This document shows, one piece after another, positions 17,059 through 25,909 of a DNA stretch of 64,000 bases. Each line of letters opens with the position of its first letter. Positions within the stretch are counted from its first letter, which is position 1. Made by a program: the position numbers and the translations under genes. Under the pieces are notes generated by a model. The model saw only the letters and a list, made by a program, of their open reading frames with translations, searched no databases and was not told the origin of the DNA. Origin of the DNA: JBJMLO01 sp045805265 (GTDB lineage Bacteria > Actinomycetota > UBA4738 > JACQTL01); assembly GCA_045805265.1 (NCBI GenBank), contig JBJMLO010000030.1, forward strand, positions 334,597-398,596, read 5' to 3'.

Positions 17059-20000
17059 CTACGGCACCGTCAGGACGATGACCTTGAACTCGTTGACGGC
17101 CAGGGTGAACGATGTGGTCTGGGCCTGGTTCCCGGCGGTCACGGTGAGGGTGTAGTAGGCCCCCTGGTTCCCCGCCTTGTCCGTGCTCGCCAGGTTCTGG
17201 TTCTCGTACTGGAACTGGATCCGCTGGCACGAGGTCGGCGGATCGATCGTCGTGAGGGACAGGTTCTTCAGGTTGATGTTGATGTTCGTGTGGAAGCCAT
17301 GGCTGATGAGCTTGAGGCTCTTCAGCGAGGCATACGGGGCGCCGTTCGGGTGCACCGCGAGTACCCGGACGCCCCGGCCCACCGACTCCCCGCACAGGTT
17401 CACCGTGCGGGAGACGGGCGGCGCCGTCGGAGCCGCCCCCATGTTATCGGTGATCGTCATGGTCCCCGTGAGGGCCCGGGCCGACCCCCCGGTCGGGTGG
17501 AACGTGATCGGTTCGACCGAACCCGAGTTGGTGGCGAACCGGCTGGGCGGCGACGTCGCCCCCGGCCCGGAGAACGCCGGCGAACCGGCGAAGGCGATGG
17601 AGTCCACGATCAGCTCCGCCTGCCCGTTGTTGGTGTAGGCCTCGTTGAACACCTTGCCGCACAGCCCGGAGCAGGCCGGATCGAACACGGTCGGCCCGAA
17701 CACGACGGTCGAGTCCGGCGTCGTGATCCCCGGCACCAGGCCCGTGCCCTCCAGCAACACGCCGATCGAGGGGGACACGGGATCGTCGGAGTTGACGGTC
17801 AGCGTGGCGGAGCGCGGTCCTTCGTCGGATGGGTTGAACCGCACGGTGAGGTCCAGGTGGTTCCCTGAGCCGATGGTCGCCGGAAGCGACGGCGGAGCCA
17901 CTACCGAGAAGTCCGCCGCGTTCGGCCCGGTGATCGGCAGCGAGGTGACGTGGACGTCGCACCCCGCACACGAGGCCTGGTTGGTGATGGTCACGACCCG
18001 GTCGGCGAAGTGCGGAGACGTACGGTTGTCCACCGGGACACCGCCGAAGTGCAGGGCCGAGGAGGAAACCCCGGTGACCGGCACCCCCACGATGCCCGAG
18101 GCGGGGAGCGTGGAGTCGGCCGCGTCGGGGTCGTCGCTGAGGACGTGCAGGGTCCCGGTGAGGGTCCCCGGCCCGGAGTTCGCCGGAGGCGAGAACCGGA
18201 CGTGGAAGGTGGCGGTCTCCCCGGGCTGGATGACGAGGGGGGTGGACGGGGTGGGCTCCACGGAGAACGACGAGTCGCCGCTCATGGTCACCGACGACAC
18301 CGTGAGGAACCCCTCGCCCACGTTGTGCACCACCACCGGACGGGTGGCCGTGGTCCCCCGGGCCACCGTGCCGAAGTTGAGATCCCCGGACAGCTCGATC
18401 TCCCCGGTGACCCCGGTTCCCGACGCCGGGATCTGGGTGGAGGGCGAGTTCGGGTCGTCGCTCTGCACCGTGAATGTGGCGGTCTTGTCCCCTCTCGAGG
18501 TGGGAGCGAACTGCACCGTGTAGTCGATCTCTTCTCCCGGCGCGATGGTCACCGGCGTGGGCGGGCCGGAGATGATCGAGAACTCCGGGCTCCCCGAGGT
18601 GCGGGTGAAGGAAACGACGTGCAGGTCGGACGTTCCCACATTGAACAACTGGGCGACGCGGGTGGCCCGCCGTCCCACCGGTACACGGTCGAACGCCAGG
18701 TCGGCATTGACCGCCAGGGCCGGGCCCGTGGCCGGGGTCAGCTCGAAGGCGCTCCGACCGTACGTCCCCACGCGCAGGACCGGGGGGGTCGCCGACGTGT
18801 CCATGGCCAGCCACGTGGCATCCACGAGGGGGAGTCCCACGCCCAGGCGCTGCCAGGTCCCGCCGTTGTCGACGGACCGGAGCACGCCCGCGTCGTCCGC
18901 CACGATGATGCTCGGAGGCGTCGTCCCCGGGTCCATGACGACGGAGTTCACCGGGAGGTCCGGCAGGTTCTGGGTCCCCCCGTCCGTGCCCGAGATGTCG
19001 GCCCAAGAGGTCCCGCCGTCCGTGGTCAGGAAGACGTGCTTGGTGCGGAGGTTGGTCGGGTTGTTGCCGAAGAATCCGGTGTACGTCACCACGACCCGGC
19101 TGGTGTTCGTGGGATCGATGGCGATCCCGCTGACGAACTGCCCAGCCGGGGCGCCGGGAATCGAGACCGAGGTCCAGGTCGACGACGACCCGGAGAGGAG
19201 GTTCGTCGCGTACTGGACCGTCCCGTTGTTCAGGCCGACCCACATCGTGTTCGAGTCGGCCGCCGTGTTCGCCACGGCCCACACCGCCGACGGGAACGTG
19301 TGGATGGAGGTGTAGTTGTTACCGCTGTCCGTGCTCTCGTAGAGGACCGCGGCCGGGTTGAATCCGTTGCCGGTGGCGGTGGTGGCGAACACGTTGGCCG
19401 GCGTGTTGGGGTCGATGGCGAACCGGAACGCGCTGGGGAGCCCGTGCGGGGTCGAGAAGTCCCAGGTGTTCCCGCCGTTCGTCGTGATGATGTAGCCGCC
19501 GTCGTCCTGACCGTAGGCCCGTTGAGGGTTCGACGGGTCGACGGCCACGGCACCGCCGTCACCGTCGATACCGAGGTGCCAATCGTTGCCCGAGAACCCG
19601 GCCCGGCGCTCGGACGTGCCCGTGTCCTGCATGCCGCCGTACGTGTCGGCGTTGTTCGCCGAGCTGCCCCGGCCGATGTCGATTGCCCGGAGCAGGTTCG
19701 TGCCGATGCCCGCATTGAGGTTCGTCCAGTTGGCCCCGCCGTCCGTGCTGCGCGCGAACCCGCCGTCCTCGCCGACGTACATCGTGGTGGGGGCGCCGCC
19801 GCCACCCCAGTGGCTCGACGGGCTGAACGTGATCGCGTGATGGTCCCAGTGTGTCTGACCGTGGGTCACGGGGGTCGTGTTGAAGGCCTGACCCCCGTCC
19901 GACGACTGGTACAGCTCCTGGAACCCGATGTAGACCTGGTTGGCGTCCTGCGGGTCGATGCCGACGGTCTGGTCGTAGCCGCACTGGCATCCGTTGTTCT

Positions 20001-21210
20001 GACCGGCGGCGGTGGAGGCCGTCGCGCTCGGCCCGCTCCAGCTGGTCCCGCCGTTGGTCGACCGAATCAACTGGTAGGTCCCGCCCTGGATGCTGGCCAC
20101 GATCTCCTGGTTGTTCGGATTCGTGGACTGCGCGAACGAGATGTAGTTCAGCGTGCCGGTCGGTCCGCCGGTGTTGCTGAACAGGTTCGTCGGGAACGTG
20201 GCCCCCCCGTCGGTCGACCTGAACAGGCCCTGGTTGCTGACAGCGGAGTAGACGGTGTTCGAATTCGCCGTGTCCAGGTGGAGGTCGGAGATGAGCGCGC
20301 CGGATCCGAGGACCGGCTGGCCGTTGTCGAAGTTCGGGGAGTTGTTCCCGAAGTTCACGCCCCCGTCCACCGACCGGTAGAGGCCGCTGCTCGACCCCAC
20401 CAGCAGGACGTTCGCCGCCGGCATGACCATCCGGTTGATCCTGAGGCCGGTGAAGACCGAGGCTCCGACAGTGGACCAGGTCTGGCCGCCGTCGGTCGAC
20501 TTCAGGATGCCGGCGCCCTTCACGAAGCCGTTCGTGGCCACGGGCTGGGCCCCGGTTCCCGCGTAGACGATGCTCGGGTTCGCCGGATCCAGGGCGAGCG
20601 CGCCGATCGACAGGGAGACCTGGTCATCGGTCCTCGGCGTCCAGGTTGAACCGCCGTCGTTCGACTTCCACACCCCGCCGTCGTTCGCCGCGATGTAGAT
20701 GGTCCGGTCGGTGGTGTTTCGCGGGTCGACGGCGATGTCGGTGACCATCCCCGAGTCCGGGCCGACCCCCTGGTAGTCGTTGTTGCAGTTGAGAGCGCCA
20801 CCGTCGCAGCTGCCGCCGCCGGGGTCGATCTGCAAAGGCGCGGGTCCGATCTGGGTCCACTGCGATCCGGTGATGGGGTTGGCGGCCGGCGCCGGCGCCG
20901 CAGCGCTCCCCGACGCCCTCGAAAGACTGCCGGCGGGCGACCTCAGCTCGCTGCCCCGGGCGTGCCCGACGCGCCAGGTCGTGGTCACGGCAAGGCGCCG
21001 GTACTGGCGAATTCCACCGAGGAGCTCGCGAAGCGAGACGTTCCCGAAGCGGTCGTGGTGCTGCTTCTCGAACAGCTGCTGCGTGATCTTCCGGACATCC
21101 CGGTCGCGCTCCAATCCTTCCTTCTTCCCGGTGTGGGTCGCCGCCCAGGCCACGCCGAGCACCGTCGTGGTCAGCACGACCACGAGCGTCACGATGGCGA
21201 GACGTCGCAT
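17059..21210 (-). CDS. Secreted BNR/sortilin-type beta-propeller protein with ASH-like repeats
   Basis: 1383 residues. A signal peptide (VVVLTTTVLGVAWA, cleavage after AWA) is preceded by AAAGGAG seven bases before the ATG. Residues about 115-800 contain at least ten BNR/Asp-box-like motifs of the SxDGGxTW form (SNDGGSTW, STDGGQTW, STDGGATF, STDGGANW, TTDGGTSW), as in multi-bladed sortilin/Vps10-like propellers. Residues about 810-1250 hold tandem immunoglobulin-like 'choice-of-anchor D'/ASH repeats (AVNADLAFDRVPVG, ELSGDLNFGTVARG, ALHFGGVPVDN). No sorting signal or C-terminal anchor is evident. No catalytic function can be assigned; a binding or surface role is likely. A sulfatase gene follows on the same strand. 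Confidence 0.85.
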   Translation of the reverse strand: MRRLAIVTLVVVLTTTVLGVAWAATHTGKKEGLERDRDVRKITQQLFEKQHHDRFGNVSLRELLGGIRQYRRLAVTTTWRVGHARGSELRSPAGSLSRASGSAAAPAPAANPITGSQWTQIGPAPLQIDPGGGSCDGGALNCNNDYQGVGPDSGMVTDIAVDPRNTTDRTIYIAANDGGVWKSNDGGSTWTPRTDDQVSLSIGALALDPANPSIVYAGTGAQPVATNGFVKGAGILKSTDGGQTWSTVGASVFTGLRINRMVMPAANVLLVGSSSGLYRSVDGGVNFGNNSPNFDNGQPVLGSGALISDLHLDTANSNTVYSAVSNQGLFRSTDGGATFPTNLFSNTGGPTGTLNYISFAQSTNPNNQEIVASIQGGTYQLIRSTNGGTSWSGPSATASTAAGQNNGCQCGYDQTVGIDPQDANQVYIGFQELYQSSDGGQAFNTTPVTHGQTHWDHHAITFSPSSHWGGGGAPTTMYVGEDGGFARSTDGGANWTNLNAGIGTNLLRAIDIGRGSSANNADTYGGMQDTGTSERRAGFSGNDWHLGIDGDGGAVAVDPSNPQRAYGQDDGGYIITTNGGNTWDFSTPHGLPSAFRFAIDPNTPANVFATTATGNGFNPAAVLYESTDSGNNYTSIHTFPSAVWAVANTAADSNTMWVGLNNGTVQYATNLLSGSSSTWTSVSIPGAPAGQFVSGIAIDPTNTSRVVVTYTGFFGNNPTNLRTKHVFLTTDGGTSWADISGTDGGTQNLPDLPVNSVVMDPGTTPPSIIVADDAGVLRSVDNGGTWQRLGVGLPLVDATWLAMDTSATPPVLRVGTYGRSAFELTPATGPALAVNADLAFDRVPVGRRATRVAQLFNVGTSDLHVVSFTRTSGSPEFSIISGPPTPVTIAPGEEIDYTVQFAPTSRGDKTATFTVQSDDPNSPSTQIPASGTGVTGEIELSGDLNFGTVARGTTATRPVVVHNVGEGFLTVSSVTMSGDSSFSVEPTPSTPLVIQPGETATFHVRFSPPANSGPGTLTGTLHVLSDDPDAADSTLPASGIVGVPVTGVSSSALHFGGVPVDNRTSPHFADRVVTITNQASCAGCDVHVTSLPITGPNAADFSVVAPPSLPATIGSGNHLDLTVRFNPSDEGPRSATLTVNSDDPVSPSIGVLLEGTGLVPGITTPDSTVVFGPTVFDPACSGLCGKVFNEAYTNNGQAELIVDSIAFAGSPAFSGPGATSPPSRFATNSGSVEPITFHPTGGSARALTGTMTITDNMGAAPTAPPVSRTVNLCGESVGRGVRVLAVHPNGAPYASLKSLKLISHGFHTNININLKNLSLTTIDPPTSCQRIQFQYENQNLASTDKAGNQGAYYTLTVTAGNQAQTTSFTLAVNEFKVIVLTVP

Positions 21211-21614
21211 CGGTCACTCCTTTCGGAAGCAGGGGTGGAGGGCAGCGCCGGTCGGATCGGGCGCTGGCGCACGGCGGCGACCAACGAGATCGCGTCCCAG
21301 CGGTCGCTCGGTCGCGCACCTGCCGAAGCCGAACACGGAACAGCGGACCTGACGGACATCGGGCGCACCCCCCCAAGGGTGTTCGGGACCCGGCGCACGC
21401 TAGTGATCGGCGACCACCGAGTCAATGCCCTTTCGCAAAATCGGCCGGTCGTACCGGGTGTGGCCCCCCGGATAGGGGAGTCGGCGGTCAGCGCATTTCG
21501 TCGCGGCGGCGGAGCGGTACCCCGGCTCTTCGTCGCCATGGCGACTTGACTCGCGACCTCACCGGAGTCACACGCAGATCAGCCTGCGGGACGCCGGACC
21601 CGAGGGGTGCGGGG
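21211..21614. other. 404-bp intergenic region upstream of the propeller gene
   Basis: No convincing gene on either strand. It contains the propeller promoter (21397-21425) and the ribosome binding site next to 21210, giving a leader of roughly 180 bases. A short inverted repeat (CACCCCCCC/GGGGGGTG type) lies around 21366-21380. No RNA family was recognised in the leader. Confidence 0.5.
21397..21425 (-). promoter_or_regulatory. Sigma-70-type promoter for the propeller gene
   Basis: Minus strand: -35 TTGACT, 17-base spacer, -10 TAGCGT. The -35 is near consensus and the -10 keeps the TAnnnT pattern. The next gene downstream is the secreted propeller gene starting at 21210. Confidence 0.5.
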
Positions 21615-21935
21615 CTAGTGGAACGAGTGGCCGCAGGCGCAGGTTCCGGTGGCGACCGGGTTGTCGATCGTGAAGCCCGACGCCTCCAGCGTGTCCACGA
21701 AGTCGATCGTGGCCTGCGAGATGTACGGAACGCTCATGCGGTCGATGACTAGCCGCACGCCGTGCTGCTCCTCCGCGACGTCGCTGTCCCCGAGCTGGTC
21801 GTCGAGGTACATGGCGTAGCGCAATCCGCTGCATCCGCCCGGCTGCACCGCGACGCGGAGCGCGATGTCGGTCCGGCCCTCCTCGTCGAGGAGCTCCTTG
21901 ACCTTGCTGGCGGCGGTCTCGGTCAGCTGGATCAT
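21615..21935 (-). CDS. HesB/IscA/ErpA-family A-type iron-sulfur carrier
   Basis: 106 residues. The three cluster-binding cysteines are in place: one in QPGGCSGLRY and two in the C-terminal GTCACGHSF. The N-terminus MIQLTETAASKVKELL is typical of ErpA-like carriers, which deliver Fe-S clusters to apoproteins. The ATG at 21935 has GGAG nine bases upstream. It lies away from the suf locus (37197-60037) but probably works with it. Confidence 0.9.
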   Translation of the reverse strand: MIQLTETAASKVKELLDEEGRTDIALRVAVQPGGCSGLRYAMYLDDQLGDSDVAEEQHGVRLVIDRMSVPYISQATIDFVDTLEASGFTIDNPVATGTCACGHSFH

Positions 21936-22011
21936 CTGGCGGATCTCCGTTCCTCTGGGGCGAACTGGTTGCACCGGGAAGTATACCCGGCCGATCTGCG
22001 CGGATCCCGGA

Positions 22012-22482
22012 TCAGCCCTCCCTGAGGTCCGCGGTCGCGGCGCGCGAGGCGCGCACCAGGTCCTCGGGTGCGATCGGGAACACCGAATCGGGCGTCCCGG
22101 CCGCGGCCCAGACCTCCCGGAACCCCAGCAGGTCCCGGTCCACGAGGACCCGGAGCGGCCGCGGGTGCCCGAACGGCGGCGTGCCCCCGATCGCATACCC
22201 GGTCGCCGACCGGGCCTCCTCGGGCGTGGCCCGCCGGACCTCGGCCGCGCCGAGCAGCGCCGCGAGCTTCGCCGTGTCGGCGCGGTTGGCGCCCGAGGTC
22301 AGCGCCAGGAACGGCTCCCCGTCCGCGACGAACACGAGGGACTTCACGATCTGGGCGACCTCGCAGTCGATGGCCCGGGCGGCGTCGCCGGCCGTCTTCG
22401 TCCCCTCCGGGAACCGCCGGACCTCGATGGCCAGGCCCTCGGCGGCCGCGGCGTCGGCAACCCGGTCGATCGAGCGGCTCAC
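22012..22482 (-). CDS. YbaK/EbsC-family aminoacyl-tRNA deacylase-like protein
   Basis: 156 residues of the YbaK/ProX editing-domain superfamily: a Lys in IVKSLVFVADGEP, LTSGANRADTAKLAALLG, ATGYAIGGTPPFGHP and VDRDLLGFREVW. Members hydrolyse mischarged tRNAs such as Cys-tRNA(Pro). Specificity is unknown here. The GTG start overlaps the stop of the glycerate kinase gene (GTGA), so it is the second cistron. Confidence 0.88.
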   Translation of the reverse strand: MSRSIDRVADAAAAEGLAIEVRRFPEGTKTAGDAARAIDCEVAQIVKSLVFVADGEPFLALTSGANRADTAKLAALLGAAEVRRATPEEARSATGYAIGGTPPFGHPRPLRVLVDRDLLGFREVWAAAGTPDSVFPIAPEDLVRASRAATADLREG

Positions 22483-23600
22483 CGGGCCTCCCGGGGCAGC
22501 CAGTCGAGCCGTCCGGCCAACAGCGCGGCGGCCTCCCCGGCCGCGCCGGCCGCGTCGTGGAACGCGCGGTCCCGCCCCACCAGCTCGACGAGGGACACGA
22601 CCGGCACCTCGGAGGCACTCGCCTCGGCCGTCCCGCACACCACCGCGACCGGGCGATGGCGCCTCGCGGCCGCCTCCAGGACCCCGCCCACGGTCTTGCC
22701 GTGGAACGACTGCTGGTCGAACTTCCCCTCGCCGGTGACCACGGCGTCGGCTCCTTCCAGGCGTTCGTCGAACCGCACCGCCTCCATCACCACCTCGATC
22801 CCCGGGCGGAGCTCCGCGCCCAGGAACGCCATCAGCCCGAACCCCAGCCCGCCGGCCGCCCCGGCCCCCGGACGTCCGGCCACGTCGGCGCCGACGTCGC
22901 GGCGGACGACCGCCGCCAGTCGATCGAGCGCGGCGTCCAGCGCCCGAACGTCCCGGGGCGACGCGCCCTTCTGCGGTCCGTAGACCGCCGCCGCGCCGGC
23001 GGCGCCGGTCAGCGGGTTGTCGACGTCGCTGGCCACCACGAAGCGCACCCCCGCGACGTCGGGCGACACTCCGGATGCGTCGATCCGCTCGAGGCGCGCC
23101 AGCGCCCCGCCGCCGACGTCCAGGTCGCGGCCGTCGCCGTCGAGCAGGCGGAACCCCAGCGCCTGTGCGGCGCCGGCCCCGCCGTCGTTCGTGGCGCTGC
23201 CGCCGATGCACACCACCACCGAGCGCGCGCCCGCGCGGCACGCCGCCAGGATCAGCTCGCCCGTTCCGAACGTCGTCGCGCGCAGCGGGTCACCCCGGCC
23301 CCCCGGGACCAGCGCCAGGCCCGATGCCAGCGCCATCTCCACGACGCCGGACGGCCCGGGGAGCAGGCCGAACGCCGCCTCGACCGGGTCGCCGAGCGGG
23401 CCGGTGACGGTGATCGCGCGGCGCTCCCCTCCGAGCGCGGCCACCAGGGCGTCCAGCGTCCCCTCGCCCCCGTCGGCCAGAGGGAGCTCCTCGACCTCGT
23501 CGGCGGGCCGGGCCCGGAGCCACCCCCGGGCGAGGGCCAGGGCGGCCTCGTCGGCGGTGAGCGTTCCCCGGAACTTGTCGGGAGCCACGAGGACGCGCAT
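22479..23600 (-). CDS. Glycerate kinase (GlxK/GarK-type)
   Basis: 373 residues, the normal size for the bacterial type I family. N-terminal VAPDKFRGTLTADEAA, PLADGGEGTLDAL, CIGGSATNDGGAGAAQALGF and the C-terminal TGEGKFDQQSFHGKTV are all family motifs. It phosphorylates D-glycerate with ATP, linking glyoxylate or sugar-acid breakdown to glycolysis. The ATG lies 64 bases from the divergent start at 23665. It is co-directional and overlapping with the YbaK-like gene; no shared pathway is obvious. Confidence 0.92.
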   Translation of the reverse strand: MRVLVAPDKFRGTLTADEAALALARGWLRARPADEVEELPLADGGEGTLDALVAALGGERRAITVTGPLGDPVEAAFGLLPGPSGVVEMALASGLALVPGGRGDPLRATTFGTGELILAACRAGARSVVVCIGGSATNDGGAGAAQALGFRLLDGDGRDLDVGGGALARLERIDASGVSPDVAGVRFVVASDVDNPLTGAAGAAAVYGPQKGASPRDVRALDAALDRLAAVVRRDVGADVAGRPGAGAAGGLGFGLMAFLGAELRPGIEVVMEAVRFDERLEGADAVVTGEGKFDQQSFHGKTVGGVLEAAARRHRPVAVVCGTAEASASEVPVVSLVELVGRDRAFHDAAGAAGEAAALLAGRLDWLPREAR

Positions 23601-23664
23601 GGCCGGAGGGTACAATCCGCCGCGACCGCGGGAGGGCCCGCACGCTCCCGTGACGGAGACCCCG

Positions 23665-24498
23665 ATGAGCCTCGAACACCAGGAGCTGCTGGGGATCGCG
23701 CGCCACGAGCGTGAGGCGCTCGGCCGCACGATCCAGTACACGCCGCCCGAGGCGTGGGAGGCCGCCAGCCCCGTCGAGGGGTGGCGCAACCGCGACGTGG
23801 TCGCCCAGCTGGCCGCCACGGAGGTCGCCGCGGCCGCCGTGCTCGGCGGCGAGGAACCGGCGGAGGTCGAGGAATACCTGAAGACCGAGGCCGGCCGGAG
23901 CGACCCGACGGTGGACGGATTCAACCGGTTCGCGGTGGCCCGACGCGCCGACGCGCCGCTGTTCCAGGTCATCCGGGAGTGGGGCGCCGCGGCGGACCTC
24001 GTCCTGGGACGGGCCTCGCTGGTGGACGAGGAGCGCTGGAAGGGCCATCGCGTCCCGTGGTTCGCCGGCGAGATCCCCGTCCGGTACCTCGTGCAGTCGC
24101 GCGTCGCCGAGTGGTGGTCGCACGGCGGGGACATCCGCACCGGCGCCGGCCTCGAGCCCCGGCAGGAGCACTGGCCGATCTACGCCCTGAACGACCTGGC
24201 GATCCGGACCCTGCCCTGGGCCCTGGGCCTCGCCGGGCTGTCGTTCCGGGGAAGGAGCGTGCTGGTGGAGCTGGAGGGCGCCGGCGGGGGACGGTGGCAC
24301 CACGGGCTGGGGCCCCGGGAGGTGCCCGGCGAGGGCCGGCGCCCGGACGCGACGATCGGTGGCCGGGGGTATCCGTTCGCCATGGTGGCCACTCGCCGTG
24401 CCTCCGCGGACGAGTACGTCGAAGACGGCACGCTCGTCGTCGGGGGGGACGAGGAGCTGGCGCTGACCGTCCTGCGTCACCTGCGCGTGTTCGGCTGA
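23665..24498 (+). CDS. DinB/maleylpyruvate-isomerase-fold protein
   Basis: 277 residues. The N-terminal part looks like the mycothiol-dependent maleylpyruvate isomerase/DinB four-helix bundle: EREALGRTIQYTPPEAWEA, SPVEGWRNRDVVAQLAATE, and a metal-ligand-like SRVAEWWSHGGDIRTG with a His. A C-terminal SCP-2-like domain (about residues 195-277) is suggested by RPDATIGGRGYPFAMVATRR. Members use mycothiol or bind metal; the substrate is unknown. GGAG lies eight bases before the ATG. Divergent from glycerate kinase. Confidence 0.75.
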   Translation: MSLEHQELLGIARHEREALGRTIQYTPPEAWEAASPVEGWRNRDVVAQLAATEVAAAAVLGGEEPAEVEEYLKTEAGRSDPTVDGFNRFAVARRADAPLFQVIREWGAAADLVLGRASLVDEERWKGHRVPWFAGEIPVRYLVQSRVAEWWSHGGDIRTGAGLEPRQEHWPIYALNDLAIRTLPWALGLAGLSFRGRSVLVELEGAGGGRWHHGLGPREVPGEGRRPDATIGGRGYPFAMVATRRASADEYVEDGTLVVGGDEELALTVLRHLRVFG

Positions 24499-24584
24499 AC
24501 CCGGGCCGCGCCCGCCCGGCACCCCCCGGCCGCGCAAGCCGAGGGCGTTCCCGGTCCGTATTCCTACGCGATACCGTGCGACGT

Positions 24585-25163
24585 ATGCGATCACGCTCCT
24601 CGAGCCCGGCCGACCCCGCCCTGATGCGGAGCTTCGCCGCCGGGGACCGCGAGGCCTCCGAGGGCCTCTTCGACCGCTATGCGTCGCGAATCTACGGGCT
24701 CGGACTGGTGATGCTGGGAAACGAGGCTGCCGCGGAGGACCTGGTGCAGGACGCGTTCGTGAAGCTGCTGCGGACCGCCGGGAACTACGACCCCGCCCGG
24801 GGGTCGCTCGACACGTGGGTCCTGCTGGTGGCCCGGAGCCTGGCGCTCGACACGCTCCGGCGCCGGGTGCTGGAGGCCCGGACGCTCCAGGCGACGCGAC
24901 CCCTGGACGAGGCCGACCCCGAGCCGGGCCCCGACCAGGTGGCCGAGACCCAGGACCTCGTCGGCCGGGCCCGGCGGGCCATGGCCGGGCTCACGGACGG
25001 CCAGCGCGCGGCGCTGGAGCTGGCCTATTTCGGGGGGAAGACCAGCGCCGAGGTGGCCGAGCTCGAGGGGATCCCGCTGGGGACGGCCAAGACGCGGATC
25101 CGCTCGGGGCTGCTGCGGCTCCGTGAGGCGCTGCAGCCGGAATCGTGGGGAGGCTCGCCGTGA
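24585..25163 (+). CDS. ECF-family RNA polymerase sigma factor
   Basis: 192 residues. Sigma region 2 (FDRYASRIYGLGLVMLGN, AEDLVQDAFVKLLR, DTWVLLVARSLALDTLRRR) and region 4 (LTDGQRAALELAYFGGKT, IPLGTAKTRIRSGLLRLRE) are complete. A GTG three codons upstream (24576) is an alternative start. The stop overlaps the GTG of an anti-sigma gene, the classic SigK/RskA-like arrangement in which the sigma factor is held inactive at the membrane. Target promoters were not identified. Confidence 0.92.
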   Translation: MRSRSSSPADPALMRSFAAGDREASEGLFDRYASRIYGLGLVMLGNEAAAEDLVQDAFVKLLRTAGNYDPARGSLDTWVLLVARSLALDTLRRRVLEARTLQATRPLDEADPEPGPDQVAETQDLVGRARRAMAGLTDGQRAALELAYFGGKTSAEVAELEGIPLGTAKTRIRSGLLRLREALQPESWGGSP

Positions 25164-25909
25164 GGCGTGAGGATGGAACGGACGTGACCCGTGCGATCTC
25201 GTGCGACGACGTCCGGGAGCTGCTGCCCGAGCACCTCCTGGGGACCCTGCCGGACCCGGAGGACGCCGCGGTCCGCAGCCACCTCCGGGGGTGCGGCGCG
25301 TGCCGGCGCGAGATGGCCCTGCTGGGCGAGGGGCTGGCCACGTTCGCCCGGGCCGCGCACCAGGCCGATCCGCCGGACGAGCTCCGCGATCGGGTGATGG
25401 CCGCGCTGGCCGAGGAGCGCACCGAGGCCGCGCCTCCGCAACGGGTGGCCCACCGGCCCCGCCGGTGGCTGGCCCTCGCCGCCTCGATCGCGATCGCCGC
25501 TGGAGCCGTGGCGTGGGGGGCGACGACGTCGGTTCGGGCGTCCCACGACCACGACCAGGCCGTGGCCTACCGGCAGTTCCTGGAGGCCCTGGGTGGACGG
25601 GAGGTCCGGGTCGCGGAGCTCGTGGGTTCCGGCTCGCGGCCGGTCGAGGGCAGCGCCATCATGTACGACTCCGAGGTCGGGCAGTCCTGGGTCCTGGTGC
25701 TGCTCCGGTCCCCCGGCGCGACCGGGGCCATCCACGTCGTGCTCCGCTCCCCCACCGGCCGCATCTCGATGCGCCCGACCGAGTTCAATTCCGAGGGGTC
25801 GACCGACGTGTGGCTGGTCACGTCCGCCGACATCTCGAAGTACGACCACGTGGCCGTGTACGACGCCGGCGGCCGCCAGCTGGCGACCGGCCGCGTGCAC
25901 CAGGGGTAG
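25160..25909 (+). CDS. RskA-like transmembrane anti-sigma factor with zinc-finger
   Basis: 249 residues. An N-terminal anti-sigma domain carries the zinc-binding His-x3-Cys-x2-Cys motif (SHLRGCGACRREM) and an upstream SCDDVRELLPEHLLG. A single membrane segment (WLALAASIAIAAGAVAWGA, about residues 103-121) precedes an extracytoplasmic RskA-like domain (GATGAIHVVLRSPTGR). GTG at 25160 overlaps the sigma factor stop. It should sequester the co-encoded sigma factor until a signal triggers its release. Confidence 0.9.
   Translation: MRREDGTDVTRAISCDDVRELLPEHLLGTLPDPEDAAVRSHLRGCGACRREMALLGEGLATFARAAHQADPPDELRDRVMAALAEERTEAAPPQRVAHRPRRWLALAASIAIAAGAVAWGATTSVRASHDHDQAVAYRQFLEALGGREVRVAELVGSGSRPVEGSAIMYDSEVGQSWVLVLLRSPGATGAIHVVLRSPTGRISMRPTEFNSEGSTDVWLVTSADISKYDHVAVYDAGGRQLATGRVHQG

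Noticed and set aside
17950..20649. 899-codon plus-strand open frame
   Set aside because: Antisense shadow of the propeller gene, low-complexity Arg/Val/Gly content, no motif.
18700..20700. Regularly spaced DNA similarity suggesting a repeat array or CRISPR
   Set aside because: The similarity comes from repeated Asp-box protein motifs in the propeller; units vary in sequence and spacing, with no constant repeat or unique spacers.
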